From contig NZ_JACNME010000001.1 in the NCBI RefSeq assembly GCF_014270065.1, forward strand, positions 124,001-188,000: 64,000 nucleotides of DNA, read 5' to 3'. Origin of the DNA: Quadrisphaera sp. RL12-1S. GTDB taxonomy: Bacteria > Actinomycetota > Actinomycetes > Actinomycetales > Quadrisphaeraceae. Position 1 is the first letter of the stretch; the number at the start of each line of letters is the position of its first letter. The translations under genes were made by a program, and so were the position numbers. The notes beneath the pieces were generated by a model, which saw only the letters and a program-made list of their open reading frames with translations, did no database searches and was not told the origin of the DNA. Shown piece by piece: positions 8,626 to 16,156 of this stretch.

Positions 8626-9051
8626 TCAGCGGTCGAGGCGGTACCAGGCGACGCGCTGACCAGCGCCGCAGCGCACGTCCCAGGCGCTGGTGAGCATGTC
8701 GAGGAGCTGCTCGCTGTGGCCCGCGATCGCGGGCACGGGCTCCCCGGGGCGGCGCTCGGCAGCGGTGGTGACGGTCAGCTGCACCCGGCGGGGGCCCAGG
8801 GAGAGCTCGACGTGGAGGTCCTCTCCCGCGCCGTGGCGGACGCCGTCGGTGGCGAGCTCGGAGGCGAGCAGCACGGCCGCGTCGATGAGGGACCTGTCGG
8901 TCACGCCGTGGTCGGAGAGGGCGTCGTCCACGAGGAGGCGCACGTGGCCGACCGACGCGGGCACGCGCGCCATGGTCAGCTCGGCGACCGGCGCTCCCCC
9001 GGCCAGCAGGGTGACCGGCGCCAGCCCACCCCTCACCGCCCGCTCAGGCAT
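8626..9051 (-). CDS. RsbW-like ATP-binding protein with a degenerate N box
   Basis: Small cytosolic protein of 141 residues resembling the HATPase_c_2 domain of anti-sigma kinases. The segment LLASELATDGVRHG sits where the family has E-L-V-T-N-A-V-x-H, so the magnesium-binding Asn is replaced by Asp. No clear DxGxG motif is visible. It may therefore bind nucleotide poorly or act as a non-catalytic partner. No anti-anti-sigma factor or sigma gene is adjacent. The ATG start has a TACCGT box 7 nt upstream, suggesting leaderless transcription. Confidence 0.65.
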   Translation of the reverse strand: MPERAVRGGLAPVTLLAGGAPVAELTMARVPASVGHVRLLVDDALSDHGVTDRSLIDAAVLLASELATDGVRHGAGEDLHVELSLGPRRVQLTVTTAAERRPGEPVPAIAGHSEQLLDMLTSAWDVRCGAGQRVAWYRLDR

Positions 9052-9058
9052 GCCGACG

Positions 9059-9064
9059 ACGGTA
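9059..9064 (-). promoter_or_regulatory. -10 box, leaderless start of the RsbW-like gene
   Basis: TACCGT on the minus strand ends 7 nt before the ATG at 9051. Confidence 0.5.
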
Positions 9065-9150
9065 GCCCCGGACGGGCCGCCACGCCCGGTGACCGAGCAG
9101 GTCGGCGGCGTCCGAGCGCACCCGGTGTCCCCCGTCCGGTCAACACGGGG

Positions 9151-9981
9151 TCACCCGCCGTACACCGCGACGACGGGCGCGTGGTCGCTGAAGCGCTCGG
9201 CGTAGGTGGCGGCGCGGTCCACCTCGCAGGAGGTCGCGACGTCGGCCAGGCCGGGGGTCGCCCACTGCGCATCGATGCGCCAGCCGGTGTCGCGGTCGAA
9301 GGCCTGCCCCCGCCAGCTCCACCAGGAGTAGGGACCGTCCACGGGGCCGGCGAGCCGCCGGGCGACGTCCACCCACCCCTGCGCCGCCCAGCCGTCGAGG
9401 TGGGCACGCTCCTCCGGCAGGAAGCCGGCCTTCGTGAGGTTGCCCTTCCAGTTCCTGATGTCGAGCTCGGTGTGGGCGATGTTGAGGTCGCCGCAGACCA
9501 CCGCCTGCGGACCGCCGTCCGCCGCGGCGGCGTGCAGCGCGGTCATGCGCGCGCCGACCGCGTCGAGGAAGGCCATCTTGTCGTCCTGCTTGGGGGTCCC
9601 CGCCTCACCGGAGTGGACGTAGACCGACACCACGGTCACGACGCCGCCGGGGCTGGACGGCACCTCGACGTCGAGCTCCACCCAGCGGCCGGCGCCGTCG
9701 AAGCGATCGTGCAGGGCGGTGCGCGCCTCCCCGGCGGGCAGCCGGGTGGCGACGGCGACGCCGGCGCGGCCCTTACTGCCCGCGTCGGTCGGCTCGACGT
9801 GCGCGACGTGCCAGCCGCCGCCCAGGGCCTCCTCCAGCAGGCCGGTGAGGGTGGCGTCGTCGGCGCGGACCTCCTGGAGCGCGAGGACGTCGGGGCGGCG
9901 CTGCTCCAGCCAGGCGGGCATGCCGCGGCGCACCGCCGCCCGGATGCCGTTGACGTTCACGGTGGCGAGGCTCAGGGGCAC
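9151..9981 (-). CDS. xth: Exodeoxyribonuclease III (AP endonuclease family)
   Basis: Metal-dependent nuclease of base excision repair: removes nucleotides 3' to 5' and cleaves at abasic sites. The 276-residue protein has the family order: NVNGIRAA at the N-terminus, ALQEVRAD with the metal-binding Glu, the CGDLNIAHTELDIRNWKGN block, WWSWRG, and the catalytic SDHAPV near the C-terminus. The GTG at 9981 is chosen because the nuclease fold starts right after it (LATVNVNGIRAA). The open frame continues upstream over the divergent penicillin-binding protein gene and is not coding there. The gap to that gene is about 95 nt. Confidence 0.92.
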   Translation of the reverse strand: MPLSLATVNVNGIRAAVRRGMPAWLEQRRPDVLALQEVRADDATLTGLLEEALGGGWHVAHVEPTDAGSKGRAGVAVATRLPAGEARTALHDRFDGAGRWVELDVEVPSSPGGVVTVVSVYVHSGEAGTPKQDDKMAFLDAVGARMTALHAAAADGGPQAVVCGDLNIAHTELDIRNWKGNLTKAGFLPEERAHLDGWAAQGWVDVARRLAGPVDGPYSWWSWRGQAFDRDTGWRIDAQWATPGLADVATSCEVDRAATYAERFSDHAPVVAVYGG

Positions 9982-9987
9982 CCGCTG

Positions 9988-9993
9988 ATCCTG
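9988..9993 (-). promoter_or_regulatory. Possible -10 box of the exonuclease III gene
   Basis: CAGGAT on the minus strand ends 6 nt before the GTG start, a cAnnaT variant of the leaderless arrangement seen elsewhere in the window. Confidence 0.35.
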
Positions 9994-10076
9994 CCCCACC
10001 CCGTGATCGCTCCCGAGGGGGCCGGGACCGGCCGTTCCCGCCGTGATGGGCCGCTGCCTCCGGTTGACTGCGCAGG

Positions 10077-12101
10077 GTGCCCGGTCGACGCGCAGCCGCC
10101 CCTGCTCCCCGCCCCGGGCGCAGACCCAGCCGGACCACCGCGCTGGTCGCCGCCGGGGTGGCCGTGGCGCTGGCGGCGGGCGGCACCGCCACCGCGCTGG
10201 TCTGGCAGGGGCGCGAGCGAGACCGCGACGACGCCGCGCGGGCGGCCGCGGTGGCGCTCGCCGCCGGCCTGGCGGCCGGAGACCTCGGCGGGGCGCGCCC
10301 GGTCGACGACGCCGGGGGCGCCGACCCCGGCGCGGCGACCGAGCTGGCGACGGTCCTGGAGGGGATGGACGGTCTGCGCCCGCAGGTGGCGGTGGCCTCC
10401 GTCGAGCGCGACGGGGAGCGGGCCACGGCACGGCTGGCCGTCACCTGGCCCGTGGGGCAGGGCTGGTCGTACACCACGCAGGCAGCCCTGAGGCCGCTGT
10501 CCTCCGGGGACGGGACCTGGGGGTCGGTCTTCACGCCCTCCGTGGTCGAGCCGAGCCTGTCGGCCACCGAGCGGCTGGCGGTGCAGCGCACGCCCGCGCA
10601 GCGCGGCCAGGTGCTGGGCCGCGACGGCGCCGCGATCGTCGCCGACTCCCCGGTGGTGGACGTCGGGGTGCAGCCGAGCCGCACCACCGACCCCTCCGGG
10701 CTGGCCACCCGGCTGGCCGCGCTGCTCGACGTGGACGGCGACGACCTCGCCCGCCGGGTCACCAGCGCCTCCCCGGACGCCTTCGTGCCCGTCATCACGC
10801 TGCGCCGCGCCGACTACGACGCGCTCAGCGCGCAGCTCAAGCCGCTGCCGGGCACGGTGTTCCGCGAGTCGACGCTGCCGCTGGCGCCGACCCCGGCGTT
10901 CGCCCGGGCGCTGCTCGGCAGGGTCGGGCAGGCGACCTCCGAGCTGGTGGGGTCCAGCGGCGGGCGCATCGCGGCCGGGGACACCACGGGCCTGTCGGGG
11001 CTGCAGCGCACGTACGACGAGCGCCTGGCCGGCACGGCCGGCACCACGGTCCAGGCCGTGCCCGACGAGGGCGCGCAGGGTGGGCCGCGGTCCCTGCTCA
11101 CCGCCGACGCGGTGGCGGGGCGGCCCGTGCAGCTCTCCCTGGACGCCCGCGTGCAGCGGGCCGCCGACGCCGCGCTGGCCACCGCGAAGAGCAAGGACGC
11201 CCAGCCGGCCGCGGCGCTCGTCGCCGTGGACGTGCCCAGCGGTGACGTCCTCGCCGTCGCCAACACCCCCACCACCGGCGCGGACCGCGCCCTGACCGGG
11301 CGCTACCCGCCCGGGTCGACCTTCAAGGCCGTGACCACCACGGCGCTGCTGGCCACGGGCCTGGCGCCCGACCGGGTGGTGCCGTGCCCGGCGACGACGA
11401 CGGTGGACGGGCGCAGCTTCCGCAACTTCGAGGGCGAGGCGCTGGGGTCCGTGCCCTTCGCCGTCGACTTCGCGCAGTCGTGCAACACGGCCTTCGTGGG
11501 CCTGGCCAGCCGGCTCGGCGCGCAGGACCTGCCCGACGCCGCCGCGGCGGTGGGGATCGGGGGCGGCTGGGCGAGCGGGCTCGGCGTGGACGCCTCCACC
11601 GGTGACGTGCCCGCCGACGACGACCCCGTGGCCCGGGCCGCCGCCTCCATCGGCCAGGGCACGGTCCTCGCCAGCCCGCTGGCCATGGCGGTGGCCGCCT
11701 CGACGATCGCCCGCGGGACCTGGACGGCGCCCCACCTCGTGCTGGACCCGGCTCCCGGGGCCGCCGAGGGCACGGGCACGTCCACCAGCTCTCCCACCAG
11801 CGCGTCCGCGGGCGCCGCGGCGGAGCCGCAGCCGGACGCCGCGCGCCTCGCCGTCGTCCGCGACCTCATGCGGCAGGTGGTGACCTCGGGCACGGCCAGC
11901 GCGCTGTCCGACGTGCCGGGCGCTCCCGTGCACGCCAAGACCGGCACCGCGGAGTACGGCTCCGGCGACACCCCGCCCACGCACGCCTGGGTGATCGGCT
12001 TCCAGGGCGACCTCGCGTTCGCGGTGCTCGTGGAGAACGGCTCCAGCGGCGGCACGACGGCGGTGCCGGTGGCCGAGACCTTCCTGCGGGCCCTGGCGTG
12101 A
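10077..12101 (+). CDS. Class B penicillin-binding protein with an NTF2-like N-terminal domain
   Basis: Peptidoglycan transpeptidase of 674 residues, anchored by one membrane segment near residues 21-42 with the bulk outside. Domains in order: an NTF2-like MecA-N region (about 50-155), a PBP dimer domain (about 170-330) and a transpeptidase domain. The three active-site motifs are intact: STFK with Ser414, SCN at 468-470, and KTGT at 621-624. A Ser/Thr/Ala-rich insert (about 563-585) precedes the KTG motif. Actinobacterial PbpA or MecA/PBP2a-like homologues share this layout. It stands alone, not beside ftsW or rodA. The GTG start is tentative. Confidence 0.88.
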   Translation: MPGRRAAAPAPRPGRRPSRTTALVAAGVAVALAAGGTATALVWQGRERDRDDAARAAAVALAAGLAAGDLGGARPVDDAGGADPGAATELATVLEGMDGLRPQVAVASVERDGERATARLAVTWPVGQGWSYTTQAALRPLSSGDGTWGSVFTPSVVEPSLSATERLAVQRTPAQRGQVLGRDGAAIVADSPVVDVGVQPSRTTDPSGLATRLAALLDVDGDDLARRVTSASPDAFVPVITLRRADYDALSAQLKPLPGTVFRESTLPLAPTPAFARALLGRVGQATSELVGSSGGRIAAGDTTGLSGLQRTYDERLAGTAGTTVQAVPDEGAQGGPRSLLTADAVAGRPVQLSLDARVQRAADAALATAKSKDAQPAAALVAVDVPSGDVLAVANTPTTGADRALTGRYPPGSTFKAVTTTALLATGLAPDRVVPCPATTTVDGRSFRNFEGEALGSVPFAVDFAQSCNTAFVGLASRLGAQDLPDAAAAVGIGGGWASGLGVDASTGDVPADDDPVARAAASIGQGTVLASPLAMAVAASTIARGTWTAPHLVLDPAPGAAEGTGTSTSSPTSASAGAAAEPQPDAARLAVVRDLMRQVVTSGTASALSDVPGAPVHAKTGTAEYGSGDTPPTHAWVIGFQGDLAFAVLVENGSSGGTTAVPVAETFLRALA

Positions 12102-12188
12102 TCCCCTGCCCCGTCCTCGCCCCTCGTTCCACCGGGGTGCTCGAGGCGCCGGGAGGCGCCGGGCGGCACCGGGGGGCACGCTGGAGGG

Positions 12189-12896
12189 GTGATCGTCGCT
12201 GTCGCCGGAGCCCACGGGCAGGTCGCCCGCCGTCTCGTCCGCCTCCTGGCCGAGGGCGGTGACGAGGTGGTCGGGCTGGTGCGCAACCCCGACCACGTCG
12301 ACGACGTCCGGGCGGACGGCGCCCGCGCCGTCGTCGTGGACCTGGAGTCCGCCGACGTGGAGGACGTGGCGTCGGCGGTGTCCGGCGCCGACGCCGTGGT
12401 GTTCGCCGCCGGCGCCGGGGCGGGCAGCGGCGAGGCGCGCAAGGACACCGTCGACAGGGCGGCGGCGCTGCTCCTGGCCGACGCCGCGCAGGCGGCGGGC
12501 GTAGGGCGGTACGTGCTGGTCAGCTCCTACGGCGTGGACGCGGTCCGCGACGGCGCCACCCCCGACGGCGTGGACCCCGTGTTCGTGGCCTACCTGCGCG
12601 CCAAGCTCGCCGCCGAGGAGGACCTGCTGGCCAGGGCTGCGGCGGGGGCGTTCGAGCTGGTGGTGCTGCGGCCGGGTGGGCTCACGGACTCCCCGGGCAC
12701 CGGCACCGTCTCGCTGGAGCGCTCCCTGCCGCGCGGGCAGGTCTCGCGGGACGACGTGGCGGCGGTGCTGGCGGCCCTGCTGCGGGCGACGTCGCTGCTG
12801 CCCGCCGAGGAGGGGCCGGTGCTGGAGCTGATGGCGGGCGACGAGCCCGTCGACGCCGCGGTGGCCCGCTCCCTGACGCCCGCCCCCGCCGCCTGA
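12189..12896 (+). CDS. NAD(P)-binding Rossmann protein, atypical SDR (NmrA/YtfG-like)
   Basis: Cytosolic protein of 235 residues. The N-terminal dinucleotide-binding signature is VAGAHGQVARRLVRLL (residues about 4-19), followed by an acidic VDLESAD at the end of strand 3 and VVFAAGAG. A YVLVSSYG segment corresponds to the active-site region of extended SDRs, but the classical YxxxK is not evident. Function may be redox sensing or epimerase/reductase activity and cannot be told from sequence. The GTG start is preceded by GGAGGG at close spacing. A long hairpin follows 7 nt after the stop. Confidence 0.75.
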   Translation: MIVAVAGAHGQVARRLVRLLAEGGDEVVGLVRNPDHVDDVRADGARAVVVDLESADVEDVASAVSGADAVVFAAGAGAGSGEARKDTVDRAAALLLADAAQAAGVGRYVLVSSYGVDAVRDGATPDGVDPVFVAYLRAKLAAEEDLLARAAAGAFELVVLRPGGLTDSPGTGTVSLERSLPRGQVSRDDVAAVLAALLRATSLLPAEEGPVLELMAGDEPVDAAVARSLTPAPAA

Positions 12897-12903
12897 CCCC
12901 GAT

Positions 12904-12958
12904 CTCCGTGATCATGGGCGGTCGGCCACCTGGTGGCCGACCGCCCATGATCACGGAG
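12904..12958. terminator. 27-bp perfect hairpin built from two GTGATCATGG repeats
   Basis: Arms 12904-12930 and 12932-12958 are exact reverse complements around a single base, and each contains GTGATCATGGGCGG. It separates the convergent SDR and alcohol dehydrogenase genes, so it probably terminates both. It is one member of the dispersed repeat family described in the findings. Confidence 0.75.
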
Positions 12959-12965
12959 CGGGTGG

Positions 12966-14027
12966 TCAGAGGGTGGGGCTGACGAGGATCTTCACCGCCG
13001 TCTCAGTGCGGTGGAGCAGGGTGTCGTAGCCGACGTCCACCAGCTCGTCGAGCCCGATGCGGTGGGTGATGAACGGCGCCAGGTCGACCTTCCCCTCCTG
13101 CACCAGGCGGATGGTGGCGGGGTGGTCGCCCGCGTAGCCGATGGTGCCGCGCAGGTCGACCTCCTTGAGCACCAAGGACTGGATGTCGAGCGAGGCGCGG
13201 TGCCCCCAGATCGACACGTTGACCACCACCCCGCCGGGCTTGACGGCGTCGACGAGGGTGTCGAGCACCGGCTGCACGCTGGAGCACTCGAAGCACACGT
13301 CGGCACCCCGCCCGCCGGTGAGCTCGCGGACCCGGTCGGCCACGGACCCGTCGCGCGGGTCGAGCACCTCCTCGGCCACGCCGGTGTCCCGCGCCTTGGC
13401 CTTGCGGGCCTCGCTGACCTCGGTGAGCAGCACCCTCAGCCCCTCGGCCCTCAGCAGCGCCGCCAGCAGCAGGCCGATGGGCCCCGCGCCGCCGACCAGC
13501 GCGACGTCACCGGCCCCCGCGCCGCTGCGGCGGTAGGCGTGGTGGCCGACCGCGAGCGGCTCGATGAGCGCCGCCTGGTCGAGCGGCACGTCCCCGACGG
13601 GGTGCACCCACCGCCGCTCCACCGCGATCCGCTCGGCCAGCCCGCCGCCGCGCCCGCCGAGCCCGATGAAGTTCATGTCGGGGCTCAGCTGGTAGCTGTC
13701 GTCGTCGCCGGTGGGTGTGCCGGGCCGCAGGATGTACGGCTCGACCACCACCGACTCCCCCACCCGCAGGTCGTCGACGCCCTCCCCCAGCGCGCTCACC
13801 ACACCGGAGAACTCGTGGCCGATGACCAGCGGGGCGCTCTCCCCCGAGACCGGGTGCGGGTGCCCCGGTGCCGGGATGAAGATCGGGCCCTCGGTGTACT
13901 CGTGCAGGTCGGTGCCGCAGATGCCGCACCAGGCGACGTCGATCGCCACCGTCCCGGGCGCGAGCTCCGGGTCCGGCACCTCCTCGACCCGCACGTCCCC
14001 CCGGGCGTGCCACCTCGCGGCGCGCAT
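12966..14027 (-). CDS. Zinc-dependent alcohol dehydrogenase, butanediol dehydrogenase-like
   Basis: Medium-chain dehydrogenase of 353 residues, NAD(P)-dependent. The catalytic zinc site is seen in CGICGTDLHEY (Cys about 34) and GHEFSGVV. The coenzyme fold shows GGAGPIGLLLAALL. The structural-zinc cysteine lobe is absent and replaced by a short segment (VVEPYILRPG), as in (R,R)-butanediol dehydrogenases. The ATG at 14027 overlaps the stop of the flavin monooxygenase gene by ATGA, so the two enzymes are made together and probably act in one catabolic route. Confidence 0.87.
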   Translation of the reverse strand: MRAARWHARGDVRVEEVPDPELAPGTVAIDVAWCGICGTDLHEYTEGPIFIPAPGHPHPVSGESAPLVIGHEFSGVVSALGEGVDDLRVGESVVVEPYILRPGTPTGDDDSYQLSPDMNFIGLGGRGGGLAERIAVERRWVHPVGDVPLDQAALIEPLAVGHHAYRRSGAGAGDVALVGGAGPIGLLLAALLRAEGLRVLLTEVSEARKAKARDTGVAEEVLDPRDGSVADRVRELTGGRGADVCFECSSVQPVLDTLVDAVKPGGVVVNVSIWGHRASLDIQSLVLKEVDLRGTIGYAGDHPATIRLVQEGKVDLAPFITHRIGLDELVDVGYDTLLHRTETAVKILVSPTL

Positions 14028-15943
14028 CAGCGGGTGTGGTGCACGGGCGCGAGCTCGTGCACGGGGGTGTCCAGCCCCTCGTAGCGGGCCTTGAGCTGCA
14101 GCGACAGGTACAGGGAGTAGTGCCGCGACTGGTGCAGGTTGCCGCCGTGGAACCACAGGCCCTCCTGCTGGGTGGGCTTCCACATGTTGCGCTGCTCGCC
14201 CTCCCACGGGCCGGGGTCCTTGGTGGTGTCCGAGCCGAGGCCCCAGACCTTGCCGACCCGGTCGGCGACCTCCGGGGAGATGAGGTCGGCGGCCCAGCCG
14301 TTCATCGACCCGTAGCCGGTGGCGTAGACGACGAGGTCCGCCGGCAGCCGCTTCCCCTCCGGGGTGCCGTCGTCGAGCACCACGGCGTCCTCCACGAGCT
14401 CCCGCACCGGCTCGTGCACCACGGCCACGCTGCCGTTCGCGATGAGCTCGCTGGCGCCCACGTCGATGTAGTAGCCCGAGCCGCGGCGCAGGTACTTCAT
14501 GAACAGGCCGGAGCCGTCGTCGCCGAAGTCCAGCCAGAACCCGGCGGCCTCGAGCCGGTCGTAGAAGTCGCGGTCGCGCCGCTCGATCTCCTGGTACAGC
14601 GGGATCTGGAACTCGTGCATGATCTTGTACGGCAGCGAGGCGAAGACGAGGTCGGCCTTCTCCGTGGTGACCCCGTTCGCGAGGGCCTCCTCGGAGTACA
14701 GCGCCCCCAGCCCGACCTCCATGAGCGAGTCCGACCTCACGATGTGCGTGGAGGACCGCTGCACCACCGTCACCTCGGCCCCGTGCTCCCACAGGGCGGC
14801 GGCGATGTCGTGCGCGGAGTTGTTCGCCCCGATGATCACGGCCTTCTTGCCGCGGTAGGCGTCGGGGCCGGGGTGGGCGCTGGAGTGGTGCTGGTCCCCG
14901 CGGAAGGTCTGCGCGCCGGGGAAGGTGGGCACGTTCGGCTTGCCGGACATGCCGGTGGCGAGCACCAGCTCGGTGGGTCGCAGGACGACGTGCTGGACGC
15001 CGTCGCTGGTCGTCCGCTCGAGGTGCACCTCCCAGGTGCCGCTGTCGGTGTCGCGGCGGGCGGAGGTGACGCGGGTGGAGCCCCAGTAGTCGACCTCCAT
15101 GACCCGCACGTACATCTCGAGCCAGTCGCCGATCTTGTCCTTGGGGGCGAAGACCGGCCAGTTCCGCGGGAACGGCAGGTAGGGCAGGTGGTCGTACCAG
15201 ACCGGGTCGTGCAGGCACAGGCTCTTGTAGCGTCCGCGCCACTGGTCGCCGGGGCGCTCGTGGGCGTCGACGACGAGGGCGGGCACGTCCAGCTGGCGCA
15301 GCCGCGCGCCCAGCGCGATGCCGCCCTGCCCACCGCCGACGACGAGGACGTGCGGCTGGCGGTCCTCCCCCCAGCCCTCCTGGCTCGCGTCGCGGCGCTC
15401 GCGCCACGAGGTGCGGTCGCGCTGGACGCCGTGCTCGGCGCCGCGCGGACGGCGCCCGTCCTGGTGCTCCTCGAAGCCCTTCAGCTCGTAGAGGGTGGTG
15501 AGCAGCGTCCACGCGACGTCGCGCTGGCCGCCGCCCTCGCCGTCATCGTCCTCCTCCACCAGCCGCAGCAGGCCCTTGCCGCGGCCGACCTCCGTCTCGA
15601 AGGTGATCCAGGCCTCGACGGTGGGGCGGCCGTCGGGTGCGGCGGCGTCGGTGGCGGGCTCGCTGGTGGAGAAGCTGCGCGCGCCGGTGCGCGCCGCGGT
15701 GGCGCGCACGCGCTCGGCGACCTGGCCGCGCCCCTCGGCGGTGGTGATGTTCCAGGTGAAGGCCACGAGGTCCCGCCAGTAGGAGTCGGTGGCGAAGAGG
15801 TCGGCGACGGCGTCGGCGTCCGCGCGCCCGAGCGCCGCCTCGAAGGCGGCGAGCCAGGCGTCGGCGCGCTGCTGGGCGGTGGGCTCCCCGCCGGCGGCCT
15901 GCTCGCGCAGGTCCACCTCGGGGTGGTCGAGGGTCTGGCTCAT
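14027..15943 (-). CDS. Flavin-containing monooxygenase with an N-terminal SnoaL-like domain
   Basis: A 638-residue FAD/NADPH enzyme. Residues about 20-160 look like an NTF2/SnoaL-type fold (RADAWLAAFEAALGRADADA, with a WRDLVAF segment). The FMO part starts near 205 with the FAD motif VVGGGQGG, followed by LCLHDPVWYDHLPYLPFP, and an NADPH-binding Rossmann motif IIGANNSAHDIA about 130 residues later. A C-terminal ATGYG completes the family marks. It should oxygenate a small organic substrate. The ATG at 15943 has GGGAGG at good spacing; the frame is open upstream but not coding. It is co-transcribed with the dehydrogenase and divergent from the GAF regulator. Confidence 0.85.
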   Translation of the reverse strand: MSQTLDHPEVDLREQAAGGEPTAQQRADAWLAAFEAALGRADADAVADLFATDSYWRDLVAFTWNITTAEGRGQVAERVRATAARTGARSFSTSEPATDAAAPDGRPTVEAWITFETEVGRGKGLLRLVEEDDDGEGGGQRDVAWTLLTTLYELKGFEEHQDGRRPRGAEHGVQRDRTSWRERRDASQEGWGEDRQPHVLVVGGGQGGIALGARLRQLDVPALVVDAHERPGDQWRGRYKSLCLHDPVWYDHLPYLPFPRNWPVFAPKDKIGDWLEMYVRVMEVDYWGSTRVTSARRDTDSGTWEVHLERTTSDGVQHVVLRPTELVLATGMSGKPNVPTFPGAQTFRGDQHHSSAHPGPDAYRGKKAVIIGANNSAHDIAAALWEHGAEVTVVQRSSTHIVRSDSLMEVGLGALYSEEALANGVTTEKADLVFASLPYKIMHEFQIPLYQEIERRDRDFYDRLEAAGFWLDFGDDGSGLFMKYLRRGSGYYIDVGASELIANGSVAVVHEPVRELVEDAVVLDDGTPEGKRLPADLVVYATGYGSMNGWAADLISPEVADRVGKVWGLGSDTTKDPGPWEGEQRNMWKPTQQEGLWFHGGNLHQSRHYSLYLSLQLKARYEGLDTPVHELAPVHHTR

Positions 15944-16035
15944 CGGTGAGCGCCTCCCGTGGGTGCGTGCTGCCGCCGGCTCCGCTGCCGGCGGCGACAC
16001 CACCGAGGCTGCGCCCGCCTCGGCGGCCCGCGCAG

Positions 16036-16068
16036 GGGTTGCAGCGGGGGTTGCAGGCCGGGTTGCAG
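16036..16068 (+). promoter_or_regulatory. Three GGGTTGCAG iterons at exact 12-nt period
   Basis: GGGTTGCAG occurs at 16036, 16048 and 16060, each 12 nt apart, in the 213-nt space between the monooxygenase operon and the divergent GAF regulator gene. A periodic direct repeat placed here is most simply a binding array for that regulator. This is inference from position; the true contact site could extend beyond the 9 nt. Confidence 0.55.
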
Positions 16069-16156
16069 CCCTGGACGGCCGCACCCCGCGGACCGCAGGG
16101 TGGTGCTGCTGCGCGGTCCGGTCGAGGAGGACCGGACGCGCCGCAGAGGAGGTCTC

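Noticed and set aside
7447-10491. A 1014-codon plus-strand open frame
   Set aside because: It is antisense to asnO, the ATPase and exonuclease III genes and has no domain signature; codon third positions fit the opposite strand.
10077-12101. Penicillin-binding protein considered as an acquired MecA-type resistance determinant
   Set aside because: The NTF2-like N-terminus is common in chromosomal actinobacterial PBPs, composition matches the neighbours, and there is no mobile element or mec regulator.
8626-12101. RsbW-like ATPase, exonuclease III and PBP considered as one functional island
   Set aside because: The genes are on different strands with separate promoters and no shared pathway; proximity alone is not evidence.
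16036-16068. Iterons considered as a short CRISPR array
   Set aside because: Units are 9 nt with 3-nt gaps, far below CRISPR repeat and spacer sizes, and no cas genes are present.
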